Made by a program: the position numbers and the translations under genes. The notes below the pieces were generated by a model that searched no databases, had not been told where the DNA came from, and saw only the letters and a list, made by a program, of their open reading frames with translations. From Maribacter sp. (lineage in GTDB: Bacteria > Bacteroidota > Bacteroidia > Flavobacteriales > Flavobacteriaceae): a DNA stretch of 7,076 nucleotides. Position 1 is the stretch's first letter. Each line of letters begins with the position of its first letter. The DNA lies in assembly GCA_003232155.1 (NCBI GenBank), contig QILY01000156.1, forward strand, positions 1 to 7,076, read 5' to 3'. Positions 1 to 5,529 of the stretch are shown here, one piece after another.

Positions 1-90
1 ATCTACCATTTTTTGAAAATGACGCCCATACTCAGGTATAATCAAATGCGGACGCTCAGTATTGTATTCTATATTTTCTACTAAATTCAA
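1..90 (-). CDS. DUF4290 family protein, N-terminal 30 codons only
   Basis: This gene runs off the left edge, so only its first 30 residues are visible. Read on the minus strand it contains the stretch EYNTERPHLIIPEYGRH, followed by FQKMVD. From memory this is the highly conserved start of DUF4290 proteins, which are found throughout Bacteroidota and have no assigned biochemical function. A TAA stop lies in frame eight codons upstream of the proposed start, at 112-114. No ATG falls between that stop and the conserved block, so the start is taken as TTG at 88-90, giving an N-terminus of MNLVENIEYN. No Shine-Dalgarno sequence is visible, which is normal for this phylum. It lies downstream of the DUF493 gene on the same strand, 251 bp away, and probably has its own promoter in that gap. 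Family recognition is firm; the TTG start is inferred. Confidence 0.8.
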   Translation of the reverse strand, partial: MNLVENIEYNTERPHLIIPEYGRHFQKMVD

Positions 91-155
91 AATGAAATGT
101 TTTGCTTAAAAATATGTGATAAGGAAGTAGTGTTAGTATAACGCGTGCAAATTAA

Positions 156-163
156 CAAAATTA
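156..163 (-). promoter_or_regulatory. Candidate -7 box (TAATTTTG) for the DUF4290 gene
   Basis: Read on the minus strand this is an exact match to the Bacteroidota -7 consensus TAnnTTTG. It lies 66 bp upstream of the proposed TTG start of the DUF4290 gene, inside the 251-bp gap that separates it from the DUF493 gene. No TTG is seen at the expected -33 distance. In DNA this AT-rich an occasional match is expected by chance, so the assignment rests mainly on position and orientation. I see no other clear feature in 91-341: no ORF of note and no strong terminator. Confidence 0.35.
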
Positions 164-341
164 TGCTACAAAAGCTATTGATCTGGTCATGACTTCATAT
201 TTTACCTCCAAATTTCCCGTTTTTCGCTCTAATTTTGCCTTTTTAGGTTCCGTAACAATGTTATGCAATAGAAAAAAGTCTTCACTATGGCACAAAAGCC
301 GAAATTCTCGGTTTCAAATAAGAAATCAAAACCAGTCCATT

Positions 342-599
342 TTATAATGATATAACCCCTTCAACCTCTCCTACTTCTTTATATTTTTTGATTATCGCAT
401 CTGCGTTTTTAAGGTTTACGGTAACTGATAGACTTGTATATGTGCCCCTTTTAGATTTTTTTGTTTCGATTACTGCTCCTGTATTGTCCACATCAGTAGG
501 AACAATAAATTTATACAGATAAATAGAAGGCCAAGTTGAGGTGTTTTCTAATTGTGACTTTAGTTTAATATAAAATTCCTCTGTTTTTTTGGTGTCCAT
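342..599 (-). CDS. DUF493 (YbeD-like) family protein, apparently lacking the first helix
   Basis: The 85-residue product matches the flavobacterial DUF493/UPF0250 pattern. It has an acidic-basic N-terminal helix (TEEFYIKLKSQLE, residues 6-18), the first strand WPSIYLYKFIVP (23-34), the strand pair around SKRGTYTSLSVTVNLKN (49-65) and the C-terminal block KKYKEVGEVEGVISL (71-85). DUF493 proteins such as E. coli YbeD adopt a small ferredoxin-like fold resembling ACT/regulatory domains, and their role is poorly defined. The oddity is between residues 36 and 38. Strand 1 passes almost directly into DNTGAVIET, where relatives as I remember them carry about ten more residues forming the first core helix. 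ATG at 597-599 is the start. A -7 box lies just upstream, and the gene diverges from the ATPase-recQ unit. Family call is strong; whether the shortened protein folds is unknown. Confidence 0.85.
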   Translation of the reverse strand: MDTKKTEEFYIKLKSQLENTSTWPSIYLYKFIVPTDVDNTGAVIETKKSKRGTYTSLSVTVNLKNADAIIKKYKEVGEVEGVISL

Positions 600-616
600 T
601 TTAGCGTTCCTTTACA

Positions 617-624
617 CAAAGATA
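617..624 (-). promoter_or_regulatory. Candidate -7 box (TATCTTTG) for the DUF493 gene
   Basis: On the minus strand this is an exact TAnnTTTG match, ending 17 bp upstream of the DUF493 ATG, which implies a leader of roughly a dozen bases. No TTG stands at a proper -33 spacing; the upstream region runs toward the inverted-repeat element that begins at 649. Position and orientation support it, but only half of the promoter is recognisable. Confidence 0.5.
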
Positions 625-648
625 GTAGTTCAAGTTGTATTTTCTAAT

Positions 649-800
649 CTCTAGCGTGATGATTTGTAAGAAAGGTGACTAAAATTTTTATGCGGTTTTT
701 TCTTTAGGCAAGGCAAAATTTATAAGCATAGCCGTAGCTACGGTTAAAAGTAAAAAGGGCGAAAAATTAGTTGCCTTTTTTATGAATCATTACACTAGCG
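649..800. repeat. ~152-bp imperfect inverted-repeat element, MITE-like or structured RNA
   Basis: The outer arms at 649-682 and 767-800 are inverted repeats that align without gaps over 34 positions, with 26 Watson-Crick matches. Read as plus-strand RNA, six of the eight mismatches become G-U wobbles, so 32 of 34 positions can pair. The interior holds a perfect 12-bp palindrome, CCGTAGCTACGG (732-743), which extends to 729-746 with one G-U pair. It also holds the short inverted pair AAGGCAA (710-716) and TTGCCTT (771-777). No protein is encoded. It fills most of the gap between the divergent DUF493 and ATPase genes and ends 34 bp before the latter's start. I see no clear target-site duplication. 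It could be a miniature transposable element, a REP-like dispersed repeat, or a leader/antisense RNA structure. The inverted repeat is seen directly; its nature is inference. Confidence 0.75.
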
Positions 801-806
801 TTTGAT

Positions 807-814
807 TACTTTTG
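807..814 (+). promoter_or_regulatory. Candidate -7 box (TACTTTTG) for the ATPase-recQ unit
   Basis: This is an exact TAnnTTTG match 20 bp upstream of the proposed TTG start of the P-loop ATPase, giving a short leader of about 15 bases. The expected -33 position falls in the right arm of the inverted-repeat element ending at 800, and no TTG is present there. If the element is an insertion, it may have replaced the original upstream promoter half. Confidence 0.5.
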
Positions 815-833
815 TTCTTATAACACAATTATA

Positions 834-1400
834 TTGCAGACCAAAAAAATTGTTATTACAGGAGGGCCAGGTACTGGAAAAACAGTAGTTATTGATAAAC
901 TAGAAGAACAAGGTTTTACTTGCCTTCATGAGGTTATACGTGATATGACCCAAGAAAAGAAAACTGAGGATGCAGCTACTACTTTTGTTACCAACCCTAT
1001 AGTATCGGTAGCCGACCCCATGGCATTCAATACTAACCTATTAAATGCTAGAGTAGCACAATATGAATCTGTAAAACACCAAAAATCAGACCTCATTTTT
1101 TTTGACAGGGGAATTCCTGATGTACTGGCCTATATGGACTGCTTTGGGCAATCTTATGGTTCAGTATTTAAAAATGCCTGTGAAAACAATACATACGATG
1201 CTATATTCATCATGCCCCCTTGGCGTGAAATTTATATTTCAGACAATGAACGTTTTGAGAGCTATGAAGAATCTTTACGTGTCAATGATGCGCTTACCAA
1301 TGCATATACCCGCTTTGGCTACAATATACATATAGTACCCAAAACTACTATAGGTGAAAGGGTTGGTTTTATTTTAGAACAATTAAATACTGCCCAGTGA
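834..1400 (+). CDS. AAA_28-family P-loop ATPase/kinase-like protein of unknown substrate
   Basis: The 188-residue protein is a small stand-alone P-loop NTPase. The Walker A motif GGPGTGKT sits at residues 10-17. A Walker B-like DLIFFDRG at 86-93 continues into DRGIPD (91-96). PPW at 128-130 and the conserved NERFESYEE block (138-146) follow. This layout matches the AAA_28 (NadR/Ttd14-like) group, whose bacterial members often resemble nucleotide or nucleoside kinases; the substrate is unknown. The start must be TTG at 834, because the first in-frame ATG encodes residue 38, beyond Walker A, and the codons just upstream offer no standard start. No membrane segment or signal peptide is seen. The stop codon overlaps the recQ start as GTGA, so the two are probably translationally coupled. 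Being first in the unit suggests, but does not show, a link to nucleotide or DNA metabolism. Confidence 0.85.
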   Translation: MQTKKIVITGGPGTGKTVVIDKLEEQGFTCLHEVIRDMTQEKKTEDAATTFVTNPIVSVADPMAFNTNLLNARVAQYESVKHQKSDLIFFDRGIPDVLAYMDCFGQSYGSVFKNACENNTYDAIFIMPPWREIYISDNERFESYEESLRVNDALTNAYTRFGYNIHIVPKTTIGERVGFILEQLNTAQ

Positions 1401-3298
1401 AAAAGGGCCCTACAGAAGTCTTACAACAATACTGGGGCTTTACCGAGTTTAGGGGTTCGCAAGAAAAAATCATCAATGCCGTTTTAAATAAACAAGATGT
1501 TCTTGCCTTATTACCAACAGGTGGTGGTAAATCAATGTGTTTTCAGGTTCCTGCTATGGTAAATGATGGTATATGCATTGTTGTCTCGCCTTTAATTGCT
1601 TTGATACAAAATCAGGTCGATAATCTAAAAAAAAGAGGAATTAAAGCCATTGCATTGACTGGGGGAATCCCTTTTAATGAGGTGAACGACCTGTTGGACA
1701 ATTGCATGTTCGGCAACTATAAATTTTTATATCTCTCACCAGAACGTTTGCAACAAGAAGTGGTTCAAAACAGAATACAGAAAATGAACGTGAACCTTAT
1801 CGCTATAGATGAGGCGCATTGTATCTCGCAATGGGGCCATGATTTTAGACCTGCCTATTTAGAATGCTCAAAATTAAGAGCACTACTACCTGAGACTTCA
1901 ATAATTGCATTGACAGCGACGGCTACCAAACAGGTGGCTACAGATATTATAGACCATCTAAAATATATTGAACCATTAGTCGTCAAAGATTCTTTTTCAA
2001 GGGCCAATATCGCTTTTAAAATATATTGGGAAGAAGATAAGCGATACCGATTAAAACAGCTTTGCTCAAAATTAAATGAAAGTGCTATAGTATACGTACG
2101 AACACGTAGGTTGACACAAGAAGTAGCAGAATATCTGAGCAATAATAACTGTAGTGCTACTTATTTTCATGGAGGCATATCGAAGCAAGAAAAAGAAAAA
2201 AAACTAAATCTCTGGTTACAGAATAAAGTTCAGATTATTGTGGCTACCAACGCTTTTGGAATGGGTATAGACAAGCCCGATGTTAAATTGGTAGTACATT
2301 ATCAAATTCCTGATTGTATTGAGAATTATTACCAAGAAGCAGGAAGAGCAGGAAGGGATGGCCAATATGCTGAAGCAGTTTTAATAACGAACAAGGCTGA
2401 CCAAGAGCGTGTAAAAAATCAATTCTTAAGTGTTTTACCTGACATAACTTTTCTTAAATTGGTGTACAATAAACTGAATAATTATTTTCAAATCCCGTTT
2501 GGAGAAGGAAATGATACCATATTTCAATTCAATTTTAATGCGTTTTGTGATGTATATAATTTGAATGCTCTGTTAACATACAATGCATTACATATTTTAG
2601 ACCAAAATTCAGTACTCGCTTTAAGCGAATCGTTTTCAAAAAAAGCTACCCTTCGGTTTATGGCAACAAAAGAGCAAGTGTTCGATTATTTTGAAAAGAA
2701 TAGAGCTTTGGTTTCCATTACACAGACTATATTAAGAACCTATGGCGGTATTTTTGATTTTGATACAAAATTGAACACCTATCTGATTGCAAAAAAGTGC
2801 AACGAAACAGAAGCTAAGGTTACAAAGGTTCTTGAACAGCTTCAAAAAGATGAAATTATATCATATACAACTCAACATAGTGATTTAGAAATAACATTTT
2901 TGGTGCCAAGAGAAGATGATAGCACCATAAATATTTTTGCAAAAAAAGTAAAAGAGCGGCAACAAATCAAAATTGAAAATGTTGATCATATATTGAGATA
3001 TATTTCCAATAAAAAAAGTTGCAGGAGTAAGCAGTTGTTAGTTTATTTTGGTGAAACTATACAAAAAGACTGTGGTATTTGTGATGTATGTTTACATAAA
3101 AATGATATAGGCACAACGACATCAAAATCAGTTTCGCAAGAAATTATAACTGTTTTAAAAGATAAAAGTCAGACATCAAGACAATTGATTGAAACTATAC
3201 CATATGATGAAACGATCATATTAAAGACCATACAAGCATTATTAGAGAACGGTCATTTGAAAATAAATAGCAAAAATGAATATGAGCTTGCTTCATAA
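1397..3298 (+). CDS. recQ: ATP-dependent DNA helicase RecQ, short form without HRDC
   Basis: This 633-residue superfamily 2 helicase unwinds DNA 3'-to-5' in recombination and repair. All core motifs are present: the Q-motif region YWGFTEFRGSQ (12-22), Walker A TGGGKS (41-46), DEAH (138-141), the RecQ aromatic-rich loop SQWGHDFRPAY (144-154), motif III TATAT (173-177), motif V ATNAFGMGIDKPDV (283-296) and motif VI QEAGRAGRDG (313-322). The zinc site follows with C542, C559, C562 and C565. The region after the zinc site is only about 68 residues and shows a winged-helix-like ending with no HRDC domain. That makes it shorter than the ~730-residue RecQ I recall from the same phylum. The start is GTG at 1397, overlapping the upstream ATPase stop by four bases, so it has no spacer for its own ribosome site. 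Fmt follows after 56 bp. Catalytic residues look intact. Confidence 0.95.
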   Translation: MKKGPTEVLQQYWGFTEFRGSQEKIINAVLNKQDVLALLPTGGGKSMCFQVPAMVNDGICIVVSPLIALIQNQVDNLKKRGIKAIALTGGIPFNEVNDLLDNCMFGNYKFLYLSPERLQQEVVQNRIQKMNVNLIAIDEAHCISQWGHDFRPAYLECSKLRALLPETSIIALTATATKQVATDIIDHLKYIEPLVVKDSFSRANIAFKIYWEEDKRYRLKQLCSKLNESAIVYVRTRRLTQEVAEYLSNNNCSATYFHGGISKQEKEKKLNLWLQNKVQIIVATNAFGMGIDKPDVKLVVHYQIPDCIENYYQEAGRAGRDGQYAEAVLITNKADQERVKNQFLSVLPDITFLKLVYNKLNNYFQIPFGEGNDTIFQFNFNAFCDVYNLNALLTYNALHILDQNSVLALSESFSKKATLRFMATKEQVFDYFEKNRALVSITQTILRTYGGIFDFDTKLNTYLIAKKCNETEAKVTKVLEQLQKDEIISYTTQHSDLEITFLVPREDDSTINIFAKKVKERQQIKIENVDHILRYISNKKSCRSKQLLVYFGETIQKDCGICDVCLHKNDIGTTTSKSVSQEIITVLKDKSQTSRQLIETIPYDETIILKTIQALLENGHLKINSKNEYELAS

Positions 3299-3314
3299 CT
3301 TGGGTTAATAGAAT

Positions 3315-3336
3315 TGAACTGGTTTAAACCAGTTCA
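3315..3336. repeat. Perfect 22-bp palindrome between recQ and fmt
   Basis: The core GAACTGGTTTAAACCAGTTC (3316-3335) is self-complementary, with one more T-A pair on each side. It begins 17 bases after the recQ stop and ends 18 bases before the fmt ATG. As RNA it would give an 8-9 bp stem with a 4-6 base AU loop. No T-run follows, so it is a poor intrinsic terminator. An operator for a dimeric regulator, an mRNA-processing or stabilising hairpin, or a partial attenuator are all possible. The symmetry is certain; the role is not. Confidence 0.7.
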
Positions 3337-3354
3337 TTATAATATAAGTATATA

Positions 3355-4302
3355 ATGAAAGAATTACGAATTGTTTTTATGGGCACTCCTGACTTTGCTG
3401 TTGCAACTTTGGCCCAACTAGTAGAAGCCGACTATACTATTGCCGGGGTTATTACTGCACCGGACAGACCTGCGGGTAGAGGAAGAAAGCTGCAGGAATC
3501 TGCAGTGAAAAAATATGCTGTTGAAAAATCGCTCAAAGTACTACAACCTATAAACTTAAAGAACGAAGTCTTTCTAGAAGAATTGAAAGGACTAGAAACA
3601 AACCTTCAAATAGTGGTTGCCTTCAGAATGTTGCCCAAAGCAGTTTGGAGTATGCCCAAATATGGCACTTTTAACCTTCATGCTTCTCTATTGCCCCATT
3701 ACCGAGGTGCTGCACCCATAAACTGGGCTATTATAAACGGGGAGGTCGAAACCGGTGTCTCTACTTTCTTTCTTGATGATAAGATTGATACTGGTGAAAT
3801 AATTCTTCAAGAAAAAATAGCTATTTATACTGATGAAACTGCTGGTGAACTTCATAATAGATTGATGCTCATGGGCGCGATACTAGTTCTTAAAACCGTG
3901 CAGCAAATTGAAAGCGATACTATTCTTAGCAGGAAACAAGAAAACGTCAAGGATTTAAAATCGGCTTATAAGATTCATAAGGAAACCTGCGAAATAGATT
4001 GGAGTAAACCAATAACAGATATTTATAACCATATCAGGGGGCTGAGCCCTTACCCGGCATCATGGACTACTTTACAAAATGGTGATGAAAGTATTTTTCT
4101 AAAAATATACAGCGCATCAAAAGAAATTGAAAAGCATAATTCCAAAAATGGAAGGGTAGTTTTTGATAAAAAAGAAATGAAAGTTGCGGTAAATGGTGGT
4201 TTTATAAACCTTCTAGAAATACAATTACCAGGCAAGCGTAAAATGAACACCAGTGATGTTCTTAATGGCATAAAATTGGATGAAAATTCACAAATGACGT
4301 GA
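3355..4302 (+). CDS. fmt: Methionyl-tRNA formyltransferase
   Basis: The 315-residue enzyme transfers a formyl group from 10-formyltetrahydrofolate to Met-tRNA(fMet), marking the initiator tRNA for translation initiation in the cytoplasm. The N-terminal Rossmann-like hydrolase domain opens with RIVFMGTPDFA (5-15). It carries the catalytic signature N107-L-H109 followed by SLLPHYRGAAPINWA (111-125), and D145 in DDKIDTGEI. These correspond to the N-H-D triad of E. coli Fmt (N108, H110, D146). The C-terminal OB-like tRNA-binding domain begins near RGLSPYPASW (228-237). Length matches the family (about 315), so the gene is complete. ATG at 3355 precedes the conserved opening by four residues. No TAnnTTTG box is seen upstream, and the 56-bp gap after recQ holds only the 22-bp palindrome, so co-transcription with recQ is likely. 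A weak GGG/CCC hairpin with a T-rich tail near 4384-4400 might end the transcript. Confidence 0.96.
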   Translation: MKELRIVFMGTPDFAVATLAQLVEADYTIAGVITAPDRPAGRGRKLQESAVKKYAVEKSLKVLQPINLKNEVFLEELKGLETNLQIVVAFRMLPKAVWSMPKYGTFNLHASLLPHYRGAAPINWAIINGEVETGVSTFFLDDKIDTGEIILQEKIAIYTDETAGELHNRLMLMGAILVLKTVQQIESDTILSRKQENVKDLKSAYKIHKETCEIDWSKPITDIYNHIRGLSPYPASWTTLQNGDESIFLKIYSASKEIEKHNSKNGRVVFDKKEMKVAVNGGFINLLEIQLPGKRKMNTSDVLNGIKLDENSQMT

Positions 4303-4403
4303 AGTACTGCTACCATTGGGCTGCGAGAAACGTAAAAAAAGGCCCACTTTATTAACAAACCCTTCGAGTTATCAACAAAAATGGGGATTTCCCTTTATTT
4401 TAC

Positions 4404-4433
4404 TTGCGTTGAAAACAAATCCGTATAAATTTG
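4404..4433 (+). promoter_or_regulatory. Bacteroidota-type promoter for the HU gene
   Basis: TTG at 4404-4406 and TAAATTTG at 4426-4433 are separated by 19 bases, matching the TTG-N17-23-TAnnTTTG arrangement known for flavobacterial housekeeping promoters. Transcription should begin near 4437, leaving an AT-rich leader of about 40 bases before the HU ATG. This is one of the two best promoters in the window, as expected for an abundant nucleoid protein. Confidence 0.75.
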
Positions 4434-4478
4434 TTAAACGTTTAAAATTATTTTAACAACAATTAATTTAATCACATT

Positions 4479-4751
4479 ATGAACAAAACAGAATTAATCG
4501 ATGCAATGGCAGCTGACGCTGGCATCACAAAAGCAGCAGCTAAGAAATCTTTAGAGTCTTTTTTAGGAAACGTTGAAGGATCTTTGAAAAAAGGTAATAG
4601 AGTTTCTTTAGTAGGTTTCGGATCTTGGTCTGTATCTAGAAGAAATGCAAGAGAAGGTAGAAATCCATCAACTGGAAAAACTATCCAAATTGCAGCTAAA
4701 AATGTTGTAAAGTTTAAAGCTGGTGCTGATTTAGGTAAAGCAGTAAACTAG
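4479..4751 (+). CDS. HU-family nucleoid DNA-binding protein
   Basis: This 90-residue protein has the full HU/IHF fold. Its N-terminal dimerisation helices are MNKTELIDAMAADAGITKAA (1-20) and onward. The hallmark GFGSWSVSRRNAREGRNP (46-63) follows, including P63 at the tip of the DNA-intercalating arm. The arm continues with STGKTIQIAAKN (64-75), and the final strand and helix are VKFKAGADLGKAVN (77-90). HU dimers bend and compact DNA without strong sequence preference. The lack of extended tails and the length of 90 favour HU over the longer Bacteroidota HU-like paralogues; IHF-like behaviour cannot be excluded. It is a single-gene unit with its own TTG/TAnnTTTG promoter and a strong terminator 20 bp after the stop. 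Codon use looks more uniform (AAA, GCA/GCT, TTA) than in its neighbours, which fits high expression. Confidence 0.95.
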   Translation: MNKTELIDAMAADAGITKAAAKKSLESFLGNVEGSLKKGNRVSLVGFGSWSVSRRNAREGRNPSTGKTIQIAAKNVVKFKAGADLGKAVN

Positions 4752-4771
4752 TTCATACCTAACCGTATTAT

Positions 4772-4807
4772 AAAAGCATCCCGCTCTAGCGGGATGCTTT
4801 TTGTTTT
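4772..4807 (+). terminator. Intrinsic terminator of the HU gene
   Basis: A 13-bp uninterrupted stem (4772-4784 with 4789-4801) is closed by a four-base TCTA loop. Its core is GCATCCCGC/GCGGGATGC, and it is followed by TGTTTT. It starts 20 bases after the HU stop codon and is the most stable simple hairpin in the window. The A-run before the stem means it could also work on the minus strand, but no minus-strand gene approaches it. Confidence 0.92.
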
Positions 4808-4810
4808 CAA

Positions 4811-4818
4811 TAGCTTTG
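4811..4818 (+). promoter_or_regulatory. Candidate -7 box (TAGCTTTG) for yqgE
   Basis: This is an exact TAnnTTTG match 54 bp upstream of the yqgE ATG and only three bases after the T-run of the HU terminator. The -33 position would fall in the right half of the terminator stem, where no TTG occurs. The strong terminator means yqgE needs its own start site in this 121-bp gap. This is the best candidate I can see, but it is weak. Confidence 0.35.
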
Positions 4819-4872
4819 TTTTTTATAGGATTTTAGCTTATTTTAGGATAACTAATACTAATATATTCACTT

Positions 4873-5433
4873 ATGGTTAGTTTAAAACCAAAAAAAGGGA
4901 AACTATTAATAGCAGAACCTACATTAACAGGAGATGTCTCCTTTAACCGTTCTGTTGTGTTATTAGCGGAACATAATGAAGAAGGTTCTGTCGGGTTTAT
5001 TTTAAACAAACCATTAGAATATAGCATCAATGAATTGGTTACAGAGATCGATGCTCCTTTTCAGGTATACAACGGTGGTCCTGTAGAGCAAGACAATCTA
5101 TATTTCATACACAAAGTACCTCATTTAATAGAGAATAGTGTTGAGATATCAAATGGCGTGTATTGGGGCGGTAATTTTGAGAAGATTATTAGCCTCATCA
5201 ATAAAAAAATTATCTCAGAAGATGATATTCGCTTTTTTCTAGGTTATTCGGGGTGGTCTTCATTACAGCTTGATGAAGAATTATCCTCTAAGTCTTGGAT
5301 AATCATCAAAAACGAATATGCTAGCGCTATCATACAAAAATCATCAAATGCTTTTTGGAAAGAAAAAATGATTGAATTGGGTGGCAATTATTTGATTTGG
5401 TCCAACGCACCGGAAAATCCTAATTTGAACTAG
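4873..5433 (+). CDS. yqgE: YqgE/AlgH family protein (DUF179)
   Basis: The 186-residue product has the YqgE/AlgH pattern from end to end. The N-terminal block is GKLLIAEPTLTGD (9-21) with SVVLLAEHNEEGSVGFILNKP (27-47). The central motif is YNGGPV (66-71). NGVYWGGNF (94-102) and the diagnostic RFFLGYSGWSSLQLDEEL (120-137), which leads into KSW, complete it. Family members are soluble proteins of about 185 residues. AlgH was first named for an effect on alginate gene expression in Pseudomonas, but no biochemical activity is established. Length and motifs indicate an intact gene. ATG at 4873 is the natural start, a few residues before the conserved block. It follows the HU terminator and so is probably its own transcription unit. 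It converges with the aminotransferase gene, and a heptamer repeat begins at the base after its stop. Confidence 0.93.
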   Translation: MVSLKPKKGKLLIAEPTLTGDVSFNRSVVLLAEHNEEGSVGFILNKPLEYSINELVTEIDAPFQVYNGGPVEQDNLYFIHKVPHLIENSVEISNGVYWGGNFEKIISLINKKIISEDDIRFFLGYSGWSSLQLDEELSSKSWIIIKNEYASAIIQKSSNAFWKEKMIELGGNYLIWSNAPENPNLN

Positions 5434-5489
5434 TTGATGGTTGATGGTTGATGGTTGATGGTTGATGGTTGATGGTTGATGGTTGATGG
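5434..5489. repeat. Tandem heptamer repeat, (TTGATGG) x 8
   Basis: Eight perfect, uninterrupted copies of TTGATGG occupy 56 bp starting at the base immediately after the yqgE stop codon. The unit contains TGA, so every frame closes quickly and it cannot extend the yqgE protein. It lies in the 96-bp gap between the converging yqgE and aminotransferase genes. No intrinsic terminator is otherwise visible there. Perfect short tandem repeats like this mutate by slippage, so copy number probably varies between strains. Heptamer arrays of this kind are, from memory, seen between genes in other flavobacteria. Confidence 0.97.
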
Positions 5490-5529
5490 AAAGTATTTTT
5501 TTATAAACAAATAAACGCATGAATTCTTT

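Noticed and set aside
190..285. Possible decayed second copy of the 649-800 element (shared blocks such as TTGCCTTTTT)
   Set aside because: Only short AT-rich blocks resemble each other and no inverted arms can be drawn; similarity is no better than composition would give.
296..314. Possible weak terminator hairpin after the DUF493 gene
   Set aside because: The stem is seven pairs with one G-U and only three G-C, and the following T-run is short, so chance cannot be excluded.
600..810. Integron attC-like reading of the TAGCGTT copies at 602 and 796
   Set aside because: The core-site pattern and paired R/L boxes of attC are missing, there is no integrase nearby, and the flanking genes are core genes.
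1102..1335. Plus-strand frame within the ATPase gene
   Set aside because: It overlaps the conserved Walker B and PPW coding segments in another frame and has no family resemblance.
1855..2142. 95-codon open frame on the minus strand inside recQ
   Set aside because: It lies wholly within the conserved recQ helicase coding region on the opposite strand, and its product has no recognisable family pattern.
4317..4346. TGGGC/GCCCA pairing after fmt as a terminator
   Set aside because: It has only five pairs around a 20-base loop and no proper T-run.
4050..4358. 102-codon minus-strand frame over the end of fmt
   Set aside because: It is antisense to the Fmt C-terminal domain with no promoter or recognisable motif; best explained as a chance open frame.
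4833..5030. Minus-strand frame over the start of yqgE
   Set aside because: It is antisense to the conserved YqgE N-terminal block, and nothing in it is recognisable.
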